NCBI GenBank assembly: GCA_973895155.1
Contig: OZ316897.1
Location: 14,942,001 to 15,006,000 of the forward strand
Direction: 5' to 3'
Source of the DNA: Marsupella aquatica
Taxonomy: Eukaryota; Marchantiophyta
Length of the DNA stretch: 64,000 nucleotides
Below the pieces are notes generated by a model. That model did not search any database. It saw only the letters and a program-made list of their open reading frames with translations, and had not been told where the DNA came from. The position numbers and the translations under genes are program-made. Within the stretch, counting starts at the first letter, position 1. Each line of letters starts with the position of its first letter. This document shows, piece by piece, positions 22,973 to 35,152 of this stretch.

Positions 22973-23845
22973 ATGGAGCCTGGTAAACGTAGAAAGTGTG
23001 ACCACCCAGCAGTGTTTACAGGGGTCAGAGCGATTTTGGTCCATGGCCAGCATGGGTTGACCAAAGTGCATTGGCCAACTGTACAGAAACGATTCTCTGA
23101 GCTCCATGGCACTGTAGTTCAGGACATCACTCCAGAGACTACACATGTTGTTGCAGGGACATGGCTATCAGTGATAAAGAAGTGGTCATGGTCCTACATG
23201 AATTCTGCAATTACTAAGCAAGGCCTAAAAGTAGTTGAGGCCTCTTGGATCACAGATTCCATAGCACATAAGATTGTACAGGATACTGAGCAATATGAGT
23301 TGTGGGAGGATGAAGAAGCTACTGCATCAGCTTGGGCTGAACAAGAAGTCTGGGAAGCAAAGGCACGGATTGCTGATCTCCAATATGGACCTGTACTCAA
23401 CAAAGGACAGAGCTCTACAAGGCTGAAGAGTATGTTGGCTGAGGAGACGAAGCAACCAACCCCCATTCTGAAAGGGCTGAGCATGGTATTTGTGGAGGCG
23501 GGAATTGGAGAGGTTAAGTGCAAAGTGTACAAGTCCACAGTGCTTGACCTAGGTGGGACAGTGGAGGAGAATATAACAGAGGACACCACTCATGTCATTA
23601 CTAAGTCATATCCCAAAGCCTGCCGCAAGTTTGGGAAGGGAGACATTCGCTTTTATGTCATGTCCCATAATGTGTTTGTGGTTTCATATGCTTGGCTTGT
23701 GGAATCAGTAGCAGCAGGGAAGCGTCAAAACCCAATGGACTATGATCTTTTTGAGGCCTGGCCACGGAAGGGTCAGGATCCTTACAGAGAGGACTATGAG
23801 ACAACAAGTGAGGAATGGGTCATTAGCGATTCTGAATCAGAGTGA
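22973..23845 (+). CDS. Tandem BRCT-domain protein
   Basis: An uninterrupted 290-residue frame; the first ATG is 22973 (MEPGKRRKCDHP). BRCT 1 spans roughly residues 13-105: FTGVRAILVHG, ELHGTVVQDITPETTHVVAG, and the late Trp in VEASWITDSI. A charged linker follows. BRCT 2 spans about 155-265: ILKGLSMVFVEAG, DLGGTVEENITEDTTHVIT, VVSYAWLVESV. BRCT pairs bind phosphoproteins or DNA ends in DNA repair; the closest style is the BRCT of family X polymerases and related repair scaffolds, but no polymerase domain is present. It lies between the PHD gene and the transposase on the same strand and inside the same termini, and it has no stop, unlike its neighbours. A role in repair of excision sites or integration is inference. 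Confidence 0.82.
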   Translation: MEPGKRRKCDHPAVFTGVRAILVHGQHGLTKVHWPTVQKRFSELHGTVVQDITPETTHVVAGTWLSVIKKWSWSYMNSAITKQGLKVVEASWITDSIAHKIVQDTEQYELWEDEEATASAWAEQEVWEAKARIADLQYGPVLNKGQSSTRLKSMLAEETKQPTPILKGLSMVFVEAGIGEVKCKVYKSTVLDLGGTVEENITEDTTHVITKSYPKACRKFGKGDIRFYVMSHNVFVVSYAWLVESVAAGKRQNPMDYDLFEAWPRKGQDPYREDYETTSEEWVISDSESE

Positions 23846-24278
23846 GGAGTAGTAGCATCAGTTTGGACACAAGTTTTTTTGTATAAATCAGATCATTGAA
23901 ATAAATGTGATCTTTGAACTAATGTACCTTGTTATGGTTGGTGGCAGTTGGGCTTATTTTACTGTTGGCGGATTGTTGTTTCCTGCTGCCTGGGGGTGTC
24001 ACTGTAAACGTACATGCAGAGGCGGTACATTTGAGGACAGCGGAGGAGGTGGTGACACCCTCCAACATTTAGGAATTTTGTGTCATTCACTTGACAATAG
24101 GTACACTACTTGCGAACCTGTTTTTTTCTTTTGGGGTGGTTTAGGGTTTGTGAGAATTTAGTACACGTTATGTTAACTCTTTTGGCAAATACAGTCAGGG
24201 ATATATGGAACACAAATACCACCATTAGGCATCCTTGTTCACTGCTGTCCATGACTGCAGAGCTCCCAGCCTGTTACA

Positions 24279-27200
24279 ATGCACCCTGGTCACCACCCTC
24301 CCCAGACCCAGCCCAGGGCACAGGCACTGCCTTTGCATCATCCCACAAGGATATCACGCCATGATAATAAGCTTTGGCAGCGTGAAAGGTTACGAACCAG
24401 ACTTTCAGGAGCCAGTAGGATGAGATGTCCTTGTGCAATCTGCCAAGGATCCCGTACCAGGGGTCTGAATGAGGTTTGGCGGCATATCGCGGTTCATGGA
24501 AGAGATCCACGACATCGAGTTTGGAATGATCCTGCAGAGGAAGATTCTTCCGACGAGGAGTGGAGGTTAGAATTTGATGCTGCCAATGCTGCAAGACGGG
24601 CAAGTGAGGTTCTGCCTGGTGCATTTGAAAATGTTGTAGCTGGTCTCTGTGGGTTGTCAGCTCTCCAATGGGATGGTGCTCAGGCAGCACCACGTGACGA
24701 AGGAATTCATGTGGAAGAGATGGTGAGAGACATCTTCCAAGACTTGGATGCATTTCATGATGGGCTGGACAATGAAGAGGATACGGCTGCAGATGCAAGT
24801 GTGCCCCCTGTCGAAGAGCCTCTTGATGAGTTTGAGATAGGGCAGGAAACCCCTGGGCATGATGGGATGTTTGGCTCTCCCCTGCAAATACAGGAAGGCA
24901 GGAAGTCTTTGTACCCCGGTAGCAAATGTTCTAAACTGGGATTTGTCATCATGTTCCTGAACATTTGCGGCAACCACAATGTCCCCAACGTTTTGGTTTC
25001 TGAGTTGTTGGCATTCTTGCGAACAACTGTGCTACCAGATGGTAATATTTTGCCCAAGAACATGTACGAGGCAAAAAGATGCATATCTAATCTTGGATTG
25101 AACTATGATTCGATCCATGCCTGTCCTGATGGGCATGTTCTTTTCAGAAAGGAGTATAAAGAATCGTTGACATGCCCTAAGTGTGGGAAGCACAGGTATC
25201 GGAACTCAGGAAAGTCTATGGTTCCCGCCAAGGTACTTCGTCATTTTCCACTCATTCCCAGACTTCAGCGGATGTTCAGAAGCCGTGCCATCTCGGAGAT
25301 GATGACTTGGGCAACTGACAAGAAAAGTGATGATGGGCTACAACGACATGCTGCAGATTCAAGGCAATGGAAACTCATAGATGAGATGTATCCCGAATTT
25401 GCTGCTGAGCCGAGGAATGTCAGACTTGGGCTGTCATTGGATGGGGTAAACCCATTTGGAGACAAGAACAACAAATTTTCGTGCTGGCCTGTAACTATTT
25501 TGAATTATAACCTTCCTCCTTGGATGACTACAAAGCGATTTTTTGTTCTGATGGTCCTACTGATACCAGGGCCAGACAGTGTTGTATCTGCCAACATAGA
25601 GGTGTTTCTGGCTCCCCTAGTGGAGGAATTGAGAAAGCTTTGGGAGGAAGGAGTTCTCACATATGATGTCCTATAGAGGCTTGGGAGGTTAAACCCATTC
25701 ATCCTTAGAGCCATTGTCATTCTGACTATAGCTGACTACCCAGCCCATGGGATGATATCAGGCCAAACAACAAAAGGATATTGTGCTTGTACTATCTGTG
25801 GGCGCAATGTCACCAGTGAGTACTCTAGAGCCCTGCAGAAAGTGATATACATGGGCCATCGTCGTTTTCTGAAGGCAAATCACCCTTACAGAGAAAGACA
25901 GGCACTGATTGCACACTTTGGCAATGAGATTGAGCAACGTGGACCCCCGGCACGAGTGACCAAAGAGGAGATCAGGCAGTGGGGAGCACTGAGGGATGAC
26001 TATATCAAACGAGGGGGCAGGGAAGATGGAGTGAGTGATCCAATAAAGCGATATGGTGTAAAAAGACTGAGCATATTGGACTTGGAGCTCAAGTACTGGA
26101 GGGTAAGCCTCTTGGAGTTGATGTTAATTGGGATACATGTTTTGGTTCAGAGCATGTGCATTCATTTCGAAGAGAGAGACTAAACTTGAGGCATTTCCTG
26201 ACGCTTTTGCATTGCAACGATGCAGGAGTTTGAGCCAAGCAAACATAACATTGATGTTATGCACATTGAAAAGAATATTTGTGAGAGTCTACTCAGATTC
26301 TTGTGTGGAGAGAAAGACACTGGTTCAGTGAGATTGGATCTTGAACAGAGGGGAATGAAACCCCATCTTTGGTTGAGGCCACATGCCCACAGAGCTGATG
26401 TGCTCTTGAAGTACCAAGCGCCCTATGTTCTGACAGACACAGAGTGGGAACTATTTGTGCAGAGGTTGAGTTCTTTGAAGGTTCCTTCAAACTATGGCAG
26501 TGCTTTCAAGAAGCATATCATGACTAGAAAGCTTGGTAGTATGAAAAGCCATGACTACCATATGTTGATGCAACAGGTGTTGCCTTTATGCCTGAGGGGC
26601 CTGTTGCAGAAGCCTGTTCGTACTGTGATCATGCGACTTAGTGATGTGTTTCGTCGTATTTGTGTGAAGGTTTGGGATGAAACACACTTCCCACAACTGA
26701 CAGAAGATGTCGCTCAGGTGCTGTGTGACCTGGAGATTTATTTTCCTCCCGCATTTTTTGATGTCATGACCCACCTACTTGTCCATGTTGTGGAAGAGGT
26801 ACACCAATTTGGGCCTGTGAGTGCTCGTTGGTTGTACCCTTTGGAACGGTACATGAAGCTACTCAAAGGTCACGTGAGAACATATTACAAACCTGAAGCA
26901 AGCATGGCTAAAGGTTACATCAAGGATGAGACTCTGGGATTTCTGACCGAATACATAGCACAATATGAGCATGTGAAGACCAGGGTGTGGAATTTTGATG
27001 AGGAGGAAGGGGTGATAGGTGAAGTACTGGAAGGGGCTGCAACCACAAAGAACCTGACCATATCTATGAGAGACTTGGCACATGACTTTGTATTGCACAA
27101 CACTGTGGTGATGGAACCCTGGATACAGTGAGTGCATACATGTGCTATAATCCAGTTCATGAGCTTAAATGTTGTGTTCGTGTGGTTTTCTCCTTCAGCC

Positions 27201-28010
27201 TGTTCATGTTTACCCAAGCTAATGCTGTGTGGTTGTTCATTCAGGGAGTATGAGTCATTGAAGGCGGCCCATCCCACTGCAGGAACAACTTTTCCAGGTT
27301 TCATGGAGTGGATCAGAGTGGCAATTAGAGAGCATCACGAGACCCACCCAGACATGGATGCAGATGTTTACCTACTGTCTAATGCCCCTAGCCTGAAAGT
27401 GAAGACTTACAAACGGATGAGAGCATATGGGAATCACTTCCGAGTGAAGGATGGTGACAGTGCCTACAGGGTGACGAATGACTGCGGGCTCATCACTGTA
27501 TTTGAGCAACAGAGCCACAATCACGACAGGGCCTGGATGGAGATGGGATATGTGGGAGAATTAGTTGACATATGGGCTCTGGACTATGGGGCGGTGTCCA
27601 GTCCTGTGATTCTTATGAAAGGTTCATGGGTGCGGCAGGATTGGCTTGGTAACAGGGCTACCATGAAGAGAGACAACGACGGTTTCTTGCTGGCCAATTT
27701 CAGAGGGAAATTGCCCGAATGGTCTGAGCCATTTGTGTTTCCTAGTCAGGTGGAGCAAGCTTTCTTCCTGGATGTGGAAGACTCCCCAGGTTGGCGTGTA
27801 GTGTGTCATAAACAGGCCAGGCAACGTCGGATGGAAGGATCAAACCTTGAGTTTCATTTACACTCTCATAGTGCCTTTGATCGTCGGCGTTCAGACCAAG
27901 TGCCTGTAGTTCATGATAGCGGGGACTTCATTCCTATGACAAGGGTAGATGCATTTGCTGAAGGAGGCGAATTCAGAGATGCAGATGCCAACAGTGTGCC
28001 TGTGCCATGA
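24279..28010 (+). pseudogene. CACTA transposase (Tnp2 family), element C
   Basis: Three exons, 24279-26102, 26226-27127 and 27245-28010, join with correct phases to 1163 codons. N-terminal Transpos_assoc zinc region: RCPCAICQGS ... EVWRHIAVHG. Tnp2 core: CPDGHVLFRKEYKESLTCPK, LIPRLQRMFRSR, LGLSLDGVNPFGDKNNKFSC, NYNLPPW, VLLIPGP, then GYCACTICGRN and NIDVMHIEKNICES. DUF4218 region: HLLVHVVEEVHQFGPVSARW, PLERYMKLLKGHVR. DUF4216-like end: VDIWALDYGAVSSPVILMKG. This is the enzyme that binds and cuts CACTA ends. One TAG at 25674-25676 interrupts an otherwise open frame (LTYDVL, stop, RLGRLNPF), probably a former Gln codon. No frameshift was seen, so decay is recent. Confidence 0.9.
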
Positions 28011-28082
28011 GTAATGTGAATTGTTTGCATGGACATTAGTGAGGGGAAGGATGTGTAATAAAGTAATTCTGAAGCAACACAG

Positions 28083-31000
28083 ATGTATGGATGGATGCCT
28101 GGTGATTGTGGTTGCATTGTGTTATACGGGGTGACCATAGATGACATGTTTTTGTGGTCCAGTAGGATGGAACAGAGTGACACAGAGATGTGTGAGTATG
28201 AAAGGAAAGCTATGGAACAACGAGCATACGTGAAAGCCAAAATCGCAGAACTGGATCTGGAAAAGGATGTGGCTGAATTGTAAGGGAACGATTCTCAACT
28301 ACACCCCTCCGCTGAGTTTGTGTGACATGAATAGTTCAATGTGGCACTGAAATTGTGACTGTATTCTCATATTGGAATGTCGCAGAGCCACAGCATTTTC
28401 AAAGAAACAAAAGGAGTACGCAAGAAGGGTGACCAGCACTATCTCTGGGCCTGTGCGTCGGAGTGACAGGTTGAGCAAGAAGGTCGTACCTACAATGGCA
28501 GAATGTGGAGATGACATTGATGCTGCACAGGTGGGTGCAGACACTAGACAAGAAGATGCAGATGATGAGTATTTTCCAGAGGAAATGGATGAGGATGGGG
28601 GTTATGAAGATGAATACATTGCAGAGCAGCCCCAAAAGAAACATGTAAGTAGTTTTCCCAACAAGGTTTTGAGTTAAAAACTCTTGTTTAGAGGTTTCAT
28701 ATGTTCAGTACTACACATATGTACCTTGCTTAGTTCCTGACATTGTAGTTGGTGATGTGATGCAGCGTCCTGCCAGTTCTGTTTTGCCTTCGAAGCCTGT
28801 GCATGCACCATACCAGCAGGGGGGGCTGACCTCTGATCAAGGTTGGCGAGGTGGTAGTAGTGGTAGATCCCAGGCTGGTGCCCAATACTATGGCAGGGGG
28901 CAAGCTCTAGGTTATGCCCGTGGTAGAGGCAGAGCAGGTCCAAACCCACAATCTCGTGGGTATGGACGTCCACCTCAACCATGGGGATGTGAGTATATAT
29001 CTATATGCCAGTTCTTTGTGAAGGCATGGCACTCCTGAATTTCAGACTGCATATCAATTTTTGACATTGTTTGGGATGTATTGGATTCAGACAACATGAA
29101 ATTCTGTCCACCTGCCATTGCATGCAGATTCTGCCCAACCTGATTGGGCAAATGCTAGTAATGATCAGTTCCAATGTCCACAAGGACAGACATGGGTTGA
29201 ACCAGGTTGGGAGGATGGTGGTGGGTCGTGGAATGAACAAGGTTGGGAAGGTGGTGAAGGTAATTGGCAGGGATATCAAAATTCAGTACCTACAAACTCT
29301 GGAAGAGGAGCAGGTAATGTCTGATCTTGTCAGCAATGGAAGAACTCATTATATGTGGAGTCCATTCACGTGGGGGGGACTCTGCACATGTATAATGATA
29401 GAAAATGTATGTGTGCAGGTTGGACAGTCGAACCATCGACTCAAGTATTCACTAATGCCCCTATGCAGATGCAGCACGGAAGGGGGACAGGTATGTCGGT
29501 GAATGTTCAGTTGTTTTCCTACAGTTTGTACTTAGTTTTCAGTACATATGTTTGCACACACATACCTAGAAAGTGACATCATCCGGCCACTGTACTAGGC
29601 TGGACAGGTGGTCCAGGGTCGCAACAATTTCAGAGTGCAGTCCCTGCACAGGCATCTACAGGCAGAGCTACAGGTATGTATGTTTGAAGAATTTTTCTTG
29701 AAGTGAAGCATTGAATGTTGCCGTCATCCATTCTGCTATATGTAGTTCTCAAGCATGAATGGCATTGTATTTTCCCAGGTGGCTTCAGAACCCCAGGTAG
29801 GGTGAATGAAGGGGTGGCCAATACAACGCCCAGTACTACCGAGAGCAGTGCACGAGGGGAGGTGACAAAGAAAGGGAATGTAAAGTTGAATGAAAGACAA
29901 TGGGTGGATGCTGAGTGTCCTCGCAAGAACCGATGGCATGCTGATTTGAAAGCTGAAGTATTGCGTTGGTTAGATGTGAGTGTTATTAATTTTAAAAAAC
30001 AACATCCAAAAGATTGGAAGACTGTATGTGAAAATGTTGCTGCCAAATGGAATTATGTGGGCAGTGATGATGGCGTGGACATAGGTTGCCTAGAGAGTAC
30101 AGCAGGTAAAATTATCAAGCAAGAGAGGTGGAGAATGCATAAGGCTTGGAAGGAAGGTGGGGAGAAGCCAGATATGCCTCCACCAGCCAGTTGTGATGAT
30201 AAAGTGTGGGCAAGGTTAGTAGCTTATTTTGTAACAGATGCTTCAAAAAAGAAGAGTTCACAGATGACCGAGGCCAGGTTGAGTGTTCAGAACCCTAATC
30301 TGACAGGAAGGACCGGCACTGCACCGACAGCTAAACGTTTGGTAAGAATGAATGGCCTAGCTATGTAATTTATGCTACACTATGTACTATTTTTTAGTGT
30401 AAACCCATACATGTAAACTTTGTTTTTTAGTGTACGTTCCCTGAATATTGATCGATAACTTGTGTTTGCCATGCATGTGTAGAAAGCCCAATTGGGGCAA
30501 AGCCCTTCAAAAGAAGAGTTGAGGGCTGAAATTGTGAACACCCGGGCTCAAGAGGGTGCATCTGAATCCTCCAAGCATGTAAGTTATATGAGTTCTGATT
30601 GGTAATTGAATGACCTGTGTTGAATTTCAGGTGTACACTGTATATAACATTGATTGTGCATATATTGCCCAACATTTCATATGGAGTGATTGAACCTATA
30701 CCCCTGTGTCATGTAGGGAGGTGGATCTTCACTTACAGAGATAAGTGGTCGTTTGAAGGCTGTCGAAACATGTCTTCCAGAGATCAATGAACGTTTGAAT
30801 TCATTGACTGACTTGTTCCATGTGAACTTCAAGACATTAATGGAAGCTGTTGTGTCGGTGAGAGATAAAATTGATTCCAATTCTGCAGGAGTTCCACCAT
30901 CACCACTTGAGGTGGCAAAGTCGATGCACTCTTCTGGCATGCCAACGACATGTAGGCTTGAAGGTAAGGCCTTTACAACTGTGTGGGATATGATTATTAA

Positions 31001-31873
31001 ATGTATAGTTTGAATTGACATTGTTTGTTGAATGTGTTATTTTCAGTAACATATATTGTGGTTGTTGTGTCCATAGAGAATAAGACAGGTGCTACAAAGA
31101 AGAAGTATGAGAACCTGGCAAATACTCGCTGTAATTTAGAGGCAACAAAGTTGCAGTCTGTACAAGCAACTTGTTTGACAGAGGGCAGTCAACCATGTTT
31201 GGATGAGGATGACATTGGCAAGGGAGTGGATGATATCAATGTTGGGGCAAATGAGGATATCAGCAAGCATGACAATGATACCATTGAGCCAGATTCATGC
31301 TATGTAGATCTTGACTCCATTGCAGAGATAAATGATTTGCAGAATGTATCATTCTCAATGACAGGTGTGCCTCTTGTTGAGATAAATCCAACCAAAGAGT
31401 TAGTTGGTATGACACTCCCAGGTGATGAACCTGCTACTGTGACAGTCCTAACAGAGGAACCTACTGAGCCTAGCTTCACTACTGTGAAGAGAGGAAGCAT
31501 GCGCACACGAAGCAAGTCTGCTGGTGGGAGCAGAGCCACGTCAAAGGTTTCATACAAACCTCCAAGAACAGTGCTGGCAGAAAGATCTAAGGTGGAAGTG
31601 GGGAAAGCACCTAATGCTGAGGGACAAAGTGGCTTGTTAGCTGTTGATGAGAGTGGAACACGAGTAGGATTTGCCAGAGTGCAGGTTGGTTCCACAACGT
31701 TCCATGGCAAGAGGATTCCCCCAGGTTATTCAGTAGTGTTAGTCACATTACTAGTGAAACCTAAAGCTGTCCTTCCCATTCCAAACACAAATGATGATCC
31801 TCCTCAAAAGACACTTGGAGATGCTGCAGGTTCTTTGGTATTATGGCCAAGCAAGTTCATAGAGGATCCATAA
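28083..31873 (+). CDS. Ten-exon CACTA accessory (TnpA-like) protein, open throughout
   Basis: Exons 28083-28279, 28386-28644, 28766-28988, 29128-29313, 29419-29490, 29599-29673, 29779-30341, 30483-30578, 30717-30963 and 31077-31873 join with perfect phase to 904 residues without a stop. The start at 28083 is the first ATG but could be later. Order: acidic/basic N-terminus with FSKKQKEYARRV; Arg/Gly-rich segment (YGRGQALGYARGRGRAG); Gly/Trp repeats across exons 4-6; a helical segment with NRWHADLKAEVLRWLDVSV, ERWRMHKAWKEGG, WARLVAYFVTD and NLTGRTGTAPTAKRLV, as in plant TnpA/Ptta-type proteins; an acidic linker; and a C-terminal domain (GFARVQVGSTTFHGKRIPPG). It would bind the subterminal repeats and help the transposase. 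It is downstream of the transposase on the same strand. Confidence 0.8.
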
Positions 31874-32389
31874 CAATGTCATGCCATTATTTGTTTGTAG
31901 TGTGAGTCATGTTATGTAGATTTTAGATGTCAAGAAGCAGTACAAGAATCATGTCCTCTTGGAGATTCATAGTATCATGCATGTGCTTTCAGTTATCTCA
32001 TCCTACAGTCATCAATTATGAGTTCCTGTTTTGTCTAAATTACATTGATCACATTGTAAACTATTCCATTGGAATTCAAATGATCTTCATTTTTTAGCAA
32101 GATTGTGATTGTGTTTAATTCTTATGAATGTTTTATGTAGGATCTGCTTATATGATGCTTTGTTTCATGTGGATGTCATTCATGCTATGTTCATTTCTTG
32201 TATTCAATGTGTTATATTTCTAAAGTTAGAACATCAGGTTTCTATGTATTGTAATGTCGAGTGCTCTCTCTCCTTATGAACTGTCCCTCTGTGTTCATTA
32301 GTCATGGTTATAACTTGCATGTGAACCTTATTAGTTACAAACATGAGTATATAGAGTCCCAAATGGTTCTGTTGTGTGACGCGGGCCAG
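31874..32389. other. Noncoding 3' region of element C
   Basis: AT-rich sequence after the accessory gene, probably its 3' UTR. No gene seen. Confidence 0.5.
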
Positions 32390-32697
32390 GGTCTCCATTG
32401 GTCTCTCCTGTGACACTAAATAGTCACACGCTAGTCGTTGTTGAATGCGGGTAAGTCATGTATGTGACTTACGATGTGACTCGCTGAAGTCATATTGCAG
32501 TCACGTCGAAACAAGGCTAGACTCCACAATAAAGTCACAGATCAGTCACAAATGGGTATCAAGCAAGTTGCAAAGCCCAGTATCAATAGTGACTTCCATT
32601 TTTTGGTCTCAACTTTTGCAACTCCAAGGGTCACAGCGTGGGTCAAGTCACGTTGAGTCACAATGAAGTCACATGAGCCAAAATGAGTCATATATTG
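32390..32697. repeat. Subterminal AGTCAC/GTGACT motif array of element C
   Basis: About 15 copies of TCAC, GTCAC or AGTCAC-type words in both orientations within 300 bp of the right end, for example TAGTCACACG, GATGTGACTC, GCAGTCACGTC, AAAGTCACAG and GTCAAGTCACG. Such arrays are the usual binding sites of CACTA accessory proteins. A sparser set occurs at the left end. Confidence 0.75.
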
Positions 32698-32728
32698 CGG
32701 TCTCAGTTCACCTCGGATTCTTCTAGTG
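32698..32728 (-). repeat. Element C right terminal inverted repeat
   Basis: Ends GGTCTCAG ... CTCGGATTCTTCTAGTG, the complement of the left terminus; the next base (32729) is inside an intron of the element A accessory gene. Confidence 0.88.
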
Positions 32729-32842
32729 ACCTAAAGTACAAGGCAGGCCGTAAGAAAGAAAGAAGAGGTATGCAGGGGGGCATTGCAGGTTTGGATAGCA
32801 ATTGAAAGCAAGGAAACAGAAGCAGGGGAGGAGAGGGCCCAC

Positions 32843-33859
32843 TCACAAAGTGTGCTTTGAGGCCAGGAAGTCCACCTTGGCCCATCTTGTGCGTGGTCTT
32901 GGGCCGTTTGGTGACTCGCTCAGCTGCAAGGATGAATTTCTGGGGTGGTGCCCCCACTTCATCCACAATGTGCTGCATGTGAGACACCTTCTCAGCCATT
33001 GCCTTAGCTCTCGGTCGGACTTCCCAGCCTTCTGTGCCTTGGCTTCCATCTCCTTCCAGAAGAGAAGGTTCTTGGCAGCTCTCATCTGCACCTCCACTTT
33101 GTAAAAGGCATTCCACACGTCCTCAGTGAATTGCATTGGCCTCCTCACGTTTCTGTACTCCTCCAAGTTTTCCAGGTAGGCCCTTACCTTCTTCCTATCA
33201 TGGTACCGTGCTTGAGACATTGAATTGGAAATTCTATCTACAAGCCACTGTTCATCAATCTCTGCTCCATTTCGAAATGAATCTTTGATTTGACTCATTA
33301 CTTTCCTCTGGTCTGCCTTGCTGAGTTTCCCCCACTCAACTCCTCGTGCAAAATTGGAGCGCACCATAAGCCTGATAGTGCTCTTTTCCCCGGTGTAGGC
33401 CAGTTCAGTAGGAATGCCTTCGATCAAGGCAATCATAGGCAACTTTTTCCTCTCTTCCTCCTTCTTTCGCTGCTCCTCCCGCTGTGCTCTTATCTCATCT
33501 CGTTCCTCTCTCCTCCTCTTCTTTTCTAGGGCAGCAGGTGAGACTACTCCTGCCTTGGCCCTCTCCTCCTTCTTACGCTTTTTCTCTCTTGCCTTCTGTT
33601 GAGCTGCACTCCTTTGCTCCTCCTCCCTTGCAATGTTCCCTACAGCTACTCCCGTTTGCAAGGCTTGCCCTAGGATTGCACTCAAAGAAGCAATCCCTGT
33701 TGGTGTAGTCAAATCTAAGCGGCTCAACTGTGCTGCATTGAGGTGCTCAACCATCAAATCGGTCCATCGATTCCTCTCCTGCTCCCCATTGCCTTCATTC
33801 CCATTGCCACTATCACTCACCCCTGCCCCATCACCTCCATTTGCTCCACTGGAATCCAT
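32843..33859 (-). pseudogene. Accessory coiled-coil protein of element A, 3' truncated
   Basis: Starts MDSSGANGGDGAG at 33859. A Gly/Ser-rich head, then LSAILGQALQTGVAVG, a long Lys/Glu/Arg coiled coil (about residues 85-150), then WGKLSKADQRKVMSQIKDSF, EIDEQWLVDRISNSMSQ and FTEDVWNAFYKVEVQMRAA. A 1-base deletion near 33020 shifts the frame; in the next frame HKMGQGGLPGLKAHF continues to a GTGAG donor near 32843. It is collinear with the homologue at 43097-57723, and its later exons have been replaced by element C. It is transcribed divergently from the SET gene. Confidence 0.78.
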
Positions 33860-35152
33860 AGCTAAGCCACCCCTTGAGCGCGCGCGAGCTCCCTTCTCCC
33901 TCCCTACGCTTGAAATTTGTCAAATGCCGCTGAGTACGCCGTGGCCGAGTGCTAAAGTACAAGCGGGAAAGACTTGCGAAGCAACCCATTTTGCAATTTG
34001 CGATCCTTCTCATTTCGCATGTAGTTTCTCAATTTTGTGAAACCATTGCGACGTGAAAGGTTTTGCAACACCTTTGCTCTCTTGCAGAAATGCTCTCGAG
34101 CTCTGTTTTTCTGAAGGTCGTGCGAAAGCATATGCTTCACAAAACTCAATTCTAATTTGTGATGGTATTTGCAAAGGAAGTGGCTTCGCAAGACATTGGC
34201 AACTCGTCCTGGGGGGAATGTTGGTTTCATTTGAAAGGGTTTTTTTGAAAGGTAAAGTGGACCCCTCTATACTCACATTTGGAATGCTTTTTGGCCATGT
34301 TTTGGGTGTTAGATAATACTTGAAGGCGGGTTTGAAGGGTTAGGCAGATTTCAGGTTAATGGGTTATGTATGGTGTTGGTTTAGGCTAAGGTTTGGGTTT
34401 ACATTAGTTTAGAAGAAATAATAAAGGTGTGGGATTTGGTTTACAAGAAATAAGTAAGGTTTGGGTTTAGGGTTTTAGGGTTTTTTAAATAGAAAGGTCT
34501 CTAGGGTTGAAGAAAGGTTTGGGTTTGTGTGTAAGTCAGATTTAGGTTTAATAGGTAGGATGCGGTTTGGGATTGAAGGTTTGGATAAGACAAAGCAAGG
34601 TTTCATGAGATTTATATTGCAGCCTTTTGGGTTTAAGAGAGGTTCATTGGGTTTATGAATCAAAAAGGGATTGGCATGGGTTTTACTAACAAAGGAGGGG
34701 AATATATGATAGCTTGCAGGGTGCGGCACTTTTTGATGATTTGATACTAATGCATATGCATTGTGAGAGCCCGGGCATCTGAAAGGTAAACATTGTATGA
34801 TCGGCTCAAGTGTTCCTTTCATGTACTTAACACTTTTGGTTGCCACTATGTATAAAGGGGACATGTATATAGGGTTTTTTGTTCTTGTCTGGTCCAGATT
34901 ATTGTGCTTACATATACATGGAATGCTTGCAGCTTTTCCCTCATACTTTCAGATTGGGTTCATTAATTATCTTAGAGCCACAAGACCTATTGGCACTGTT
35001 GAGCCCGGGTCTCATAAAGGTACATTTTTATTGCTATGGTCATTTTGGTTTGGGTTTCTTGTCATCATTATTTGGGAACTTTGATTTATATCATTTTGTG
35101 GTATGTTTTGGTCATAACATGCCCATTTTAATTATATCTTGTTACAGGGGAT
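33860..35152. promoter_or_regulatory. Divergent promoter region of element A with telomere-like repeats
   Basis: This separates the accessory gene (minus) from the SET gene (plus). Near the accessory start there are TTGCGAAG/TTCGCAA words (33970-34230). Between about 34320 and 34640 the plus strand is a degenerate series of GGGTTT and TTTAGGG phrases (GGTTTGGGTTTAGGGTTTTA), i.e. plant telomere-box-like repeats. Element B has a matching region at 41395-43096. Confidence 0.55.

Larger units (their letters stand above)
14727..32728 (+). mobile_element. Element C: 18 kb CACTA (EnSpm) transposon with PHD and BRCT genes
   Basis: Left end CACTAGAAGAAACCGAG and right end (complement) CACTAGAAGAATCCGAG match at 16 of 17 positions. 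After a 5-base mismatch CTGAGACC matches again. Subterminal regions at both ends are rich in GTGACT/AGTCAC words. Plus-strand genes follow in order: PHD protein (21700-22380), BRCT protein (22973-23845), Tnp2 transposase (24279-28010) and accessory protein (28083-31873). An eL20 fragment lies at 19129-19600 on minus. The flanking triplets (TGT left, ACC right) do not form a target duplication: the left flank is Copia-1 gag, the right flank an intron of element A. Confidence 0.88.

Noticed and set aside
34475-34864. 129-codon minus frame in the element A promoter
   Set aside because: Product of the G/T-rich telomere-like repeats, without domains.
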